A stretch of DNA of 64,000 bases from Bolinopsis microptera (Eukaryota; Ctenophora; Tentaculata; Lobata; Bolinopsidae): contig NC_087078.1 of the NCBI RefSeq assembly GCF_026151205.1, positions 19,197,765-19,261,764 on the forward strand, written 5' to 3'. Both the position numbers and the translations under genes were made by a program. This document shows, in pieces, positions 33,080-44,800 of this stretch. The stretch's first letter is position 1; each line of letters opens with the position of its first letter. The notes under the pieces were generated by a model that did not search any database, was not told the DNA's origin, and worked only from the letters and a program-made list of their open reading frames with translations.

Positions 33080-34598
33080 CATTGCAGACATGTTGAATAT
33101 TAAAGATAAACTGATTGAAGTTAGTAAAGCGAGAGCGTGGCTCTGGTTAAAACCAAAATCGTATCCAACCCTACTATACAAATACAAAAACGCAATACAG
33201 TATACACACAATCCAACTAATCATGTGCCTATGCATACTACGTGTCGCGTACTAAGCAAGTGCAAGGGCTAAGTTATGGTTAGAGCAATAAACATAACAG
33301 CTGAGGGGCAAAGTGCAACTTTACAGCTGCTTATAACTGGTGCTAACTGCTACTTAATGCTATGTAATATGTTTTACTCTTGATGCAGGGTTATGCATTC
33401 AGTATTATCTGAGCAGTTACATATATATTTCTTTACATAAGAAAGTAAGCCTCCTCCTTAGCAAGATTTTCTAACTGGGGCTTGGTAGACTGGAGGATGA
33501 AAGCTAATCAATTGGGCCTCTTATTTTACCCCAAACTTTTAGTTAATTAGCTAGTTGTGTACAAGAAGTGGGATTTATCATAGCTCCAATTGCATTCGGT
33601 GGTGGCTTGAGTACATGTATTGCATCACAATACGACATAATACGTGCATTATATAAGGCTCCAACCGGTATCATATGAGACACTTGAAGGTTATCTGAGA
33701 GCTAGTGGCTACATAAACTAGTATGGGAATTGGGATAATGTGAACCTCTATAAGGTTTTTTCTATACGGGGTACTTTTTGATTCACCCCAAAATATAGAA
33801 TGTACTGACAAATTTTCACAATGTATAAAATCCTCGTTTATGTTGGATGTAATTAATGGTGTCTCATCATATAGAATTAACAATAGCGTTTGCTATTTCT
33901 GCACTCCAGCTCTGTGACAACCACATAAAGTGTTTTGGAGTCTTTGCTAAGATAGCAGGGTCCCATACAGTGTATACGTGCATTTCTAACCAAACCAAGT
34001 AATCCACAATCTTTTTTAGTTAATTTTTATTAAAAATAGTATAGAAATGTATGCCTCTGTTACTTTAATTAACATAACAATGACCAACCTGTTGTCCTTT
34101 TAGTTGTACTCCAAATTTGTTCTATACTTCTTCAAAAATGTTTACCCTGTAAATAATTGTACATAATTCTTACGAAATGTCAAAGTGAGTAACCATAATT
34201 TAATGGTTACCTTCATGCCCATGGTTTAATGTTTTAACCCATCATACCAATATACCATACTTAATAATCATTAACTTATTATTTATATATTTTTGTTTTG
34301 ATTCTTAGTCCTTAGAAGAGCACTCTATTAACAGTTTTTCATTGATTTGAATGTCCTGCACAGCAGAATGAAGCATTCTGCTGCTTAAAATTATTTACTA
34401 TTTTTATTGTGTTGCTGTGTAAATTTGATTATAATTCTGAATTCCTATACGAGAGGCCCGGTATATAGAGGTTTCACTAAAATATAGGGAACACTGAACA
34501 GAACTCATTTTACAGACTACATATTGTTAGTATTAGTTTTGCAAAATTTTGCTTTGGCAAGATACCTATTAATCAAACAGATTATAATCCTTAATCAT
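33080..34598. other. intergenic, upstream of the U-box gene
   Basis: No supported exon. AT-rich, with short ORFs lacking domains. Confidence 0.4.
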
Positions 34599-34613
34599 TT
34601 TCAGTGTAACAGC

Positions 34614-35521
34614 ATGTCAAATCCATGGATCCCGCAGCCAAGCAATGCAGGGAGTTTACCGTGTAGGAATGACGCAAGTTGTTATTTCTTGAAAAATGGA
34701 CACTGCTGGTACTTCCATCCTCCTCACCACTACACGCACAATCAGAGAGTGAATGAAAGGCAACCAACTACCACAAGCAACAGCAGCTCCAACCCTTCTT
34801 CAGAAGAAAACTCTAATCCATTTAGTCAACCATATAATAACAGTAGTGCTATCAGTAATGATGTTCCTAATGTTTTCAACACAACACACCCACCAACCAG
34901 AAATCAAGGTAATAGCAATCAAACTATAAGCAGTAATCGTAATGCCAGGAGAAGGAGAAACCAAAGACAAAACCGAGCAGCAAGAAACAATTCGAACAAC
35001 TCTCATTCATCTCACCCACCGAGAAGTGCTCCTTCTATCCAGTCTCCAGTTACTAAGCGAACAAGAATTGATACTCCAGAAATTGAGTCGCTTCATATGT
35101 CAAGTCTAACTATTCAATCTTCAAATGATAAAGAAATCACCATCGAAGCTTTTCAATGTCCAATCAGCATGGAGGTATTGATCTTTCACAAACAATCCAC
35201 CTTTTAATCATATATAGTATGCTTGTTTTCTGTAGATGATTAAACATCATTGCTTCCATTTGTGAACCTCAACAACCATTTGAAGATTTACAGTAATAAA
35301 TGATATTATCGTCTCTATTTCAGGCTATGTCAGATCCTGTGGTTGCTGCAGATGGACACTCCTATGATAGGATTTGTATAGAGCAGTGGTTACGTCATAA
35401 TAACAGAAGTCCTATGAATAACACCATCTTGCAGCACAAGAAGCTCTTGCCAAATTACACATTGAAAAAGTGTATTTTGGAGTGGAACACTTTGAAAACT
35501 GTTCTGTCACCAGAGATTTGA
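34614..35521 (+). CDS. U-box E3 ubiquitin ligase with a CCCH-like zinc finger
   Basis: Exons 34614-35174 and 35324-35521 (donor GAG|GTATTG, acceptor tctatttcag), 252 aa. N-terminus: C-x5-C-x7-C-x3-H (PCRNDASCYFLKNGHCWYFH), a CCCH-like finger. The middle is Asn/Ser/Pro-rich with an RRRRNQRQNR basic patch. C-terminus: a full U-box, CPISMEAMSDPVVAADGHSY, DRICIEQWLRHN, SPMNNTILQHKKLLPNY, LKKCILEW. The U-box recruits E2 enzymes; the finger may bind RNA or protein (inference). The intron splits the U-box after CPISME. The ATG is 9 nt after a strong acceptor (ttaatcattttcag), so the upstream open frame is non-coding. A named orthologue is not clear. Confidence 0.85.
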
Positions 35522-35844
35522 TTTTCTGAATTAAAGTTTTCTAATCCAGAAAATGTAATTAAAGTTTTAAGCCCGTATGGTTCATATTGAAAATGTGGGC
35601 ATATTTCATTGTAGTAGCCAGATTTGGGAATCCGCAGTGGATTTTCAGATACCAGTGATGTATAAAGTATAACCCCCTAATCAAATTTAATTTACATAAT
35701 GTATTTAAATTACAAAATAACACCAAAAGTGAATGTTATAATATAGTTCCACAAATAAAATGAGGATGAAACATGTGAAATCAATGTTATTGAAAGGTTA
35801 CATGGTAACTCTACCGGCTACCATGGCAACTCCACTGGTAATTA

Positions 35845-36033
35845 CAGTAAAACCCAGATTTACCGCAAACCCTGATTTACCGCAAACCCCCAATTTACCG
35901 CAGCCATTTTCTTTCCCCAAATACGGCTTAACATACATAATTCCAAGAACCAAAACCCCGATTTACCGCAAACCCTGATATACTGCGGCATTTCTCTTTC
36001 TCCCAAACACTGCGGTAAATCAGGGTTTTACTG
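35845..36033. mobile_element. pogo/Tigger-like MITE, 189 bp, TA target duplication
   Basis: Ends CAGTAAAACCCAGATTTACC and the inverted CAGTAAAACCCTGATTTACC, flanked by TA on both sides (35843-35844, 36034-36035). The interior has further copies of aaccc-gatttaccgca. The CAGTAAAACC terminus and TA duplication are typical of pogo/Tigger-derived MITEs. Confidence 0.8.
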
Positions 36034-36035
36034 TA

Positions 36036-37827
36036 TCTAACTAACCTATGAGATTTTAATGAAAGAAAGCTTTCAAATTTGAGTTTAATTTCTAGTTGTA
36101 AACTTCTGATGTGATGAAATCAACTCTTTGTAAACAGTAGGTTTACCATATATAATAATCGTAAATACAGTTATCAAATAATTTGGGATTTTTCAACAAA
36201 TCAAATGCAATTTCTGTACATCGACTTTGCTGTACTTATGATCAATTTCTTCAAACCCTTAAAAAACCAAACACCTAATATACCTATATAAACCAACCTA
36301 ATATATGCTGAACCATTCCTCTAAACTACCTGACAACTTTAAAGACACACAAATCCTTAAGGGTCCTATTTAACTATCTATGGCTATAATATATGATAAC
36401 CATTACTTTATTATACATTATTGTACATTATTCGGCATTATTCGAAATATTGAATGTGGTGTTAATCTTCATGAGCAAGTACACATAATTTAAATTTGTA
36501 CTTTGCGTATCCCTGTATCACTTGAACTCTATAACTGTCCTTTGTACAAAATTAATATTTATTTATAAAATAACTTCCATGGGTTTCAAGAATTATTCCT
36601 GTGTTGATTTGAGTATAAACGAAAGATGCAAGGTAGCAATGTAATGTATCACCCTGTAATTTGTATTTAACATTATAATTGACGATCTTGACATGCAGAA
36701 TCCGTATTCCGTAATAAACTTGTTGTAAAGTTTAATTTTTATAGCATATATTGTGTTCGGTAAATTATAGCCGCCAATGTTCTTGCCATACACTGGCACA
36801 TAGTGATAAATTTTAATTTCAGTTTATCGATTGTTTAAATCATTTAAAAAACCACAGTTTCAAGATTTTAATAAAATTGAAGTTTTAATTTGATTCTGTA
36901 ACGTTACTGTAATTGATGTTCAGTAACATGGAATCAGATACTTTTAAATCAAATGATGTAATAATATGGTAACCACATTGCATGAATGAGAGTGAGGTTA
37001 TTTCACCGCACTCTCAACAGTATCTGTTTAATATTGTATTATCACCTGCAACTATGACTTACCATTTTGAGGTTACCCCAACAATCCAACAATCAACAAT
37101 CAACATGATTATATAGCTGATATATGACCCGAAATCAGCATTATACTATATTACAACAAATGCCATGTGCTATGGTTTCGGTTTCGTAAAAAGTGATTAT
37201 ACACAATATGTTTCTAGAGTCATAGTTTAGACTGAATTATTTGTCCTCAATCAAAGCAACAAAGCATTTAAATTGAACAAAATAAACGAGATAAAAAACG
37301 AAAGCAATTCGAGAATTTTTAAATTTCATTCTTGCAGCAGACCTTTTCCTTCTTTTCAAGCAAAAATTTATTCAAAAGAGTTTTGCGCACGATTTGCAAT
37401 AGTTGGGCGAGAATAAGCCAAGATTTGTACGAGTATGATATCGAAGTTATCACAGATTCGTTCTATTGTGAAGTTGGCAGTTGCAGGTGAAAATTATTAT
37501 TTTTAAAACATTTTCAGTATTTGTATTACGAATTAATAGTTAAATTAAAACATTAACCAACATGACCAGTTTGTATAGGTTTGTATCAGTTTGTACTTTT
37601 GCATAACTAAATTTGTGTTTTATTATCACGCAAAGAATTTATCGTTATCTGACTGTGGGAATCATGATTTTGTGACATTAAATTTGTTGTCTCAAACACC
37701 ACCTGCTGACCATTTGAAATTTTTAATAATATAAAGGTTTTATAAAATTAATTGTTTTTATAAAACTCAAACTCTTTAACTCTATATAGATATCGTTATC
37801 TTCAACTAAACATGCTATTAATAGACG
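36036..37827. other. intergenic between U-box gene and GOT2
   Basis: No supported gene. AT-rich; short ORFs only. Confidence 0.4.
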
Positions 37828-40225
37828 ATGTTAAGGGCGCTGCAAGCAACAACCCCTCTGCTGAGCCGTTCTTTCTGGTCACATGTACCAATGGGACCTC
37901 CAGATCCTATTATCGGTGTAACAGAAGCATTCAACAGAGACACTAACCCTAATAAGATGAACGTTGGGGTCGGAGCTTACAGAGACGATTCCGGTTTCAA
38001 AACATAACGATATAATTTTGAGGCTGGCATATACCAATCGCTTCATAATGCAGTCTTTCTTTGCGAAATACGATGATTCGTATTCGATATCGTGCTGTTG
38101 CTCCTTCCTACTAAACCTGATTAACCTTTACGCTCAGGAAAGAAACCTGATTAACAGTTCCATTTACAGGAAAGCCGTTCGTTTTACCATCAGTACGGGC
38201 TGCAGAAGAGAAGTTACTTTCCCAGAACCTAAACCACGAGTACCTGCCTACACATGGGTGCCCTCACTTCAGGCAAGCTGCCAAGATCCTGGCTTTTGGG
38301 GAGGACAGTGTTGCTGTTAAGGAGAACCTCGTTGCTTCCGCTCAGTCGATTTCAGGTTACCTTCATGTTACTTGTTTGTGTGTAGCTGCAGTAGTGGTGA
38401 GTTTGTACCAATGCCGAATATCTTTGTAGATATATCCCTAGATACAGAGAGAATATCTACTTCTTAGAAAATCACTTTTAAAAGGAGATATTTTATGATT
38501 TCTTTGAAAATCTTCCTAAATATCTCCTTCTATTCTGATTATTTTTCGTTTGTAAAAGCTCCTCTTCAAAAATCTTCCAAAATCTCTTTTTATATTCTGA
38601 TGATTTTCCGTTTATCATTTAAGCTTTCTTTTGGAATAGAACTTTGAGTACCTCAATCGTGTCTTATGCCATCCTCAGTGACCTTGTAAGATGGTCATTC
38701 AAGAAAAATTCAGTCAAAACAGTGAAATTCAGGTCGCGGAAAGCTGAAATTCGAATATGTCCTACCGCGCCGGTAAGACATATTCAAAATGTTCATTGCA
38801 TCAAAGGTTTCTCCGGATATACTGCTTCCAGTACCTTGATGGCGACTTGTGTCACTCTCACTGAGTACTGACCTTGTTCACTGGTCAAAAATGCAGACAA
38901 AACCGCGAAATTTCGGTCAAGGAAACGCCGTTTCCTTTCCGAAACGGCAGAAAAGCTTATATCTGACCTGTAATTTAATAACATTTAACCTTATCTATGA
39001 CATCCACAGGTACGGGTGGTCTTAGAATTGGAGGTATGTTTCTGAAAAAGTTCCATAGCTCCAAGCAGCTTTACCTTCCATCACCTAGCTGGGGGAACCA
39101 CACACCTATATTCAAGTTAGTATGCTGAAGAAAAGGCTTGTAATTGGATGAAATTCTGGTCTTCAAAGAGACATTTAATTGTAAAGCCTTAAAATGTTGA
39201 TGTTTTATCGTAAATTTGAAGCTTCAACTCATAAATGACCATTCCTTGTTATGTTATTTAAACTCAAAACGTCAGGGAAAGTGGACTGGAAATCAAATCA
39301 TACTCATACTACAAAAAAGACACGAAATCTCTCGACTTGGAGAACATGTTAGCTGACATAGGTAAAATAGAGGAGGGAGCCACGATACTACTTCATGCGT
39401 GCGCGCACAACCCAACTGGAGTAGATCCAACCCCCGAGCAGTGGGACCAAATATCTCAGGTAATGTAGAATTGTTTTATGAACTGGTTGATGGTTCTCCC
39501 CAGGCTAAATCCCGGGGGTATTGATCATACCATGTTATCACATTTCAATGATCATGACTACTAGTAATAAATATCTTACCAAATGATGTCATCATAAGAT
39601 ACTGATACCCAAAATTTACCTCCAGGCTATAAAAAAGAGGAATCTACTGGTATTTATTGACATGGCGTACCAAGGCTTCGCCAGTGGCTCTGTTGAAAAA
39701 GACGCCTACGCAGTCCGCAAATTCATTGCTGATGGGCACAGAATCCTTCTGTCTCAGTCCTTCGCGAAGAACATGGGCGTGTATGGCCAGCGATGTGGTG
39801 CATTCTCTATTGTTGCTGAAGACGCTGAGTCCGCTGCAGCTATTGAATCCCAGCTGAAGATAATAATCCGCCCTCTCTACTCCTCACCTGCTCTGACGGC
39901 TGCTCGGCTGGTAACCACCGTCCTTACAGACCAGCAACTCCACAAACAATGGCTTATAGATGTAAAAGGGATGGCGGACAGGATAATATCCATGAGATCA
40001 GCGCTGAAAGCGGGGCTAGCCCGGGAGGGATCAGTCCACAACTGGGACCATCTCACCAACCAGATTGGGATGTTCTGTTTCACGGGCATGAATCCTGAGC
40101 AGGTAGAGCGGCTTACCAGGGAGTTTAGTGTGTATCTGACGAAAGATGGGCGTATTTCTGTTGCTGGCGTTAGTTCAAAGAATGTGGATTATTTGGCTAA
40201 GGGCATGCATGAAGTAACCAAATAA
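37828..40225 (+). CDS. GOT2: aspartate aminotransferase, mitochondrial
   Basis: Exons 37828-37993, 38170-38355, 39010-39115, 39276-39459, 39626-40225; 413 aa with matching phases. PLP enzyme interconverting aspartate + 2-oxoglutarate and oxaloacetate + glutamate, part of the malate-aspartate shuttle. Signatures: a short leader [16 protein letters not shown], then [103 protein letters not shown], and the Schiff-base lysine K262 in [12 protein letters not shown]. It ends with [17 protein letters not shown] and the C-terminal [14 protein letters not shown] and the leader point to the mitochondrial isoform. An acceptor-like attaatag lies 3 nt before the ATG. MTR follows on the same strand. Confidence 0.96.
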
Positions 40226-41810
40226 CTGAATAACTGTGTACGGAGTTCAGAGGGTTTGGAGCTCATAGTTAGGACAAATTCTATTATTCTAGGAAATTTA
40301 GAAGAAAAATAGTGGTCAATCTTCTATATACCATTTTAGGCTCACTATGTACACAATCTTCATGAACAGTTACCTGCTGACCAGTTTAAATCTGCTATTC
40401 ATTATTTTTGACGTGGTTTCCAAAGCTTTATTCGATGGGTTTAACTATTTTAAGGAAACGTTTTATCGATGCTGGGCATCTAATATTTAGTAACTTAATC
40501 AAGTTTAAAGTAGAAGTTTTACTGTCGTGTTTTTAAACCGAAAGTATTTATAGTTTAGCATGGTGAAACGTAAATTATTATATTAACATCTTCATAGTTC
40601 ATACATTATCATTTATCATTAAGTGTAAACAAGGATTCATTTCCAATAATCATTTTACGATCATGACAAAAACTTTGACAATGCAGGACAGCAAGATACT
40701 ATGTCATCAAAGTTGTTGAGTGCCAATGGATCTACCAAAATAGGTTTTTCAGTAGACCAAACAGATAGTTGTTACTGTAGATAGGTTCCGACAACAGGAG
40801 TGCTGCGGCCCGCCCGCTCACCTAGTCACTTGTTAGACTCCGCCACAGCCAAGCGACTAATAGTGAGGGGTTAAGGTACCATACGGGAATAACTCTCTCC
40901 AAGGATTAAACCACCGAGAACAGGTCATAGCCAACTCATTAATAAAACACAAGGTTATATTTGAAATCCATAAAAGCATCAAGGATGTCACTCCCAGATC
41001 TTGACCACCAGTTGGAGGATGAAGCGTAGCATGAGGCGTCACTGAATTTCCGCAAGGGATCAAACAATGGATCAAACATTTACGATCAAATTGTATTATA
41101 GCGCTCGATTGGAATTGATTTGTCTTTTATACAAATTATTGTTTAAATTGTCAATTTCTTTTACGTAAAAACCAAATAAATGTTATAGACCGATCTATAA
41201 CGATACGTAATATCCAGATCCGGAATTTTGCAACGATTATGAGTACATTTTTCAGATTTTTCTAACTTAGCACCAGATCAGGTAGTGACGAATGAAGTGA
41301 GCTAGAAGTTGAAACGAGTTGAGATCTAAAAATGACCTGACGTCATTAGACTAAACACGTGACGTAATCAGACGGTTTTAGGGATCTCTTCTTTCTTCCT
41401 TCTTCCTTCTTCTACATATAATAATCTGCAGTAAAATGAAGGAGAATGTCAGCGGTGAGATGGTTATTTTTGTTTATTATTGTTGATTCGAAAATATGTC
41501 TCGATCACATACAGGGGGGGGGGGGCGGGGGGTTGCCACGTGTCACCCCCTCCCATACATAATAATATAATATTCTCACTTAACGCAATAGTATTTCTCA
41601 GTAATTTAAGAAAATTTGACTGTAATTTATGGATTTTCATCTAATTATAGCTATAGCACCAAAGAACAAGTTTTTCAAACAGGAATATCCGGTTTGGAGA
41701 ATAATGATCGAATTTAGTGATAACAATCATTTCGTTGCATTCTGCAGGAATTTTCAGATAAATATCTTTCAACCTTTCGTAGCTAGTAATTTTGCACTTT
41801 TCTAGAAATC
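40226..41810. other. GOT2-MTR interval
   Basis: No gene seen. Contains a 12-G run at 41514-41525. An acceptor tttgcacttttctag precedes the MTR ATG by 5 nt. Confidence 0.45.
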
Positions 41811-44800
41811 ATGACAGGTAAATCGTTGATATTATGTTTGATATAATATTATAATATCAAGCATGATATCTTCTTGACGTTTCTTATTTGTTGTACCTTG
41901 TCCTTATTTCATAACCTATCTCCCTTTACACAAAGCCCCATTTTAGAAGCACTGCGAAGCGAGCTGTCCCGGAGGATGATGTACATGGATGGTGGTATGG
42001 GAACCATGATACAAGAACTCGACCTCAAGGAGGCTGACTACCGAGGTTTGAACTGTTAATTGGGATGAAAACTGTTAACTTTTCATAGTTATAAAATAAT
42101 GTAGATTTTTTTGATTCATTAAATTTGAAGCAACTACTGACTCAACCTTATAATAATTTTATTAGCTGTAGTTAAATAAAGTCTAAACAGGAGAACAGTT
42201 CTCCGAGCACCCGTGTCCGCTGATTGGTAATAACGACCTCCTCTCAATTACACAACCTTATCAGATCAAGAAGATTCACAAAGTTAGTTTTACCATATTT
42301 TCTAGGTTTTCGTTTACATTTTCCTATCTGTCGGGTTTCTTGTCTTTACATAACTTGGAAACTGCTGAAAACTTCAATTTTTTCTCTGGTATTAAACCGG
42401 GGTTTTAATTTATGGGTAGTGACACTGCCAGGTGACATCGATAAAATGGTATTTGTCGTGGAAGAGATGCTCTGCGTCCGATAAGAGAATTAACTTATCA
42501 ATTTACAAAGACTTAAATTTTTAACAAAGTTAAATTTTAACAATTCTTAATATAACCGGAGTACGTAATAATGACCAGATTATACTGCATTGTAAAAGTT
42601 TAATTAATATACAGGCTACGTCTGGTACTACCAGTACTGGTAAAATTGCAGTCCGGTCTGTAAGTTCATGACACTTATTTCTTCGTCAAACCCAAGCAGC
42701 TGTATGCAGCCCCCCGCCCCCCCCCCCCCCCCCCCCCGCCCCCGCTCAACCCCCCCCCCCCCCCGGTGGAACTGCAACTACCAACATGACATAAAAACAA
42801 CCTTATATATATATATATGATATACAGGGTGTACCACAGTATATCACATCAACTCTAATCTTTTTACAGGACTATCTACTGACTGGAGGAGCAGACTTCA
42901 TTTCTACCAACACTTTTAACTCAACAAGCATTGCAATGGCTGATTACCAGATGGAAAACTTGGTATGATAGTTAATAGTATGATTTAGTTTCATTCAAAA
43001 TACATTTTCTCTTTCCTACCCAATATTGAGGATAAAGTTTATTAAACTTTCCTATCCTGTTTTTACAAACTGTAATCCGTCAAATTTGGAACTGACACCC
43101 CCCCCCCCCCCCCCTAATCTTTACTCCCTTAGTAAATGTGATTTCTCCCAGGTGTACCAGCTGAACATGGCTGCAGCGAAGGTAGCAGTAGAAGCAGCCC
43201 AGGAAGTGACGTGTGAGACAGGAGTAGTGAGATATGTTATCGGAGTCCTGGGTCCCACTAACAAGACTCTGTCTTTATCTCCGAGTGTGGAGGACCCTGC
43301 TTTTAGGAATACCAGTGAGATTTTAGTAAAAATGAGAATCTCAGAAAATTGATGATAAAACGTCAGCGAATTATTAAATACAGTAACATAATATCATAAT
43401 ATATTATATAGTATATAATAGTTGTGCTAGTGATCATCTGTACAGCGGAGAGATCAAATCTCAGCTTGGTTGTCCGCCGGGGTAATAGTTACGTGCTCCA
43501 GCCTGGGTAATAGTTACGTTGTCCAGCCTGTGCCGCTTAGTTAGCTTAGTTAGCTTAGTTAGCTTAGTTAGCTTAGTTAGCTTAGTTAGCTTAGTTAGCT
43601 TAGTTAGCTTAGTTAGTGTATGACGTCATATCTTATCAGCGTTTGACGAGCTGGTAACAGCGTACACGGAACAAGCCACAGCACTACTCGACGGAGGCGT
43701 GGATATTCTCATGGTTGAGACCATATTTGATACTCTCAACGCTAAGGCCGCACTTTTTGCCATCAGTCAGCTGTTGGAGACGGACAAATATACACATTTG
43801 GATGTTCCTATTTTTGTAAGTTTTTATAATATCACGGATTTGATGAGTGAGTGAATTTTTTTCAAAAAAGTTATTATTTACGAATGAATTGGGTGCATTT
43901 TTGTGAAATATGAAATTGAAGAGAAAAACATAAATATTATGTAGTATACTAGTAGTAAATAGAGATATTACTACCACTTTCCTTTTATTTATTCTCTGGA
44001 TTTTGACTAAAATAACTTTCTTCCGCTGCGAATAAAGTTGAACTCAATACATTCCGCAGATTTCTGGAACTGTAGTAGATCTAAGTGGACGGACCTTGTC
44101 CGGACAAACAGTTGAGGCTATGGTAACGTCCCTAATGCACTTCAAACCTCTGTGTATGGGGCTCAACTGTGCTCTGGGTGCTACTGAAATGAGACAATTC
44201 ATTAGAGAACTAGGTTAGTTGGCTGCTAAATGGTAATTAATGGTTCTCTTATTTTTCACTATTTATTTTAGTATGTTTTCGATCGTTTGCAAAGAATAAT
44301 TCATATGCATATGAATTATTCTTTGCAAACGATCGAAAACATACTAAAATACCATATATATGGTCACGAGCGACAATTTGTAGTGCCAGAATTCTGCAGA
44401 ATTCTGACTCCATGAAAATTAATTCTAAACCAACTTTTTAAACAGGTGAGTTTTGTGATACGTATGTGAGTTGTTATCCGAACGCTGGACTACCTAACGC
44501 TTTTGGAGGATACGATGATTCTCCAGAGGAGATGGCTGAGATTCTACAGGTTTTTATAAACGGCTAGTTTTTTAATCAATAGAGTAACCCGGGTTTCCTA
44601 TCATTATTGCTCGAGAACCGTAGAGTAACCAAGTAACCAAATAACCAAGTAACCAAATAACCAAGTAACCAAGTAACCAAGTAACCAAATAACCAAGTAA
44701 CCAAGTAACCGAGTAACCATGTAACCAAGTAACCAAATAACCATGTAACCAAGTAACCAAATAACCAAGTAACCAAGTAACCAAGTAACCATGTAACCAA

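Noticed and set aside
34524..34613. N-terminal extension of the U-box protein (MLVLVLQNFALARY...)
   Set aside because: It reads through a strong splice acceptor at 34604; the ATG at 34614 is preferred.
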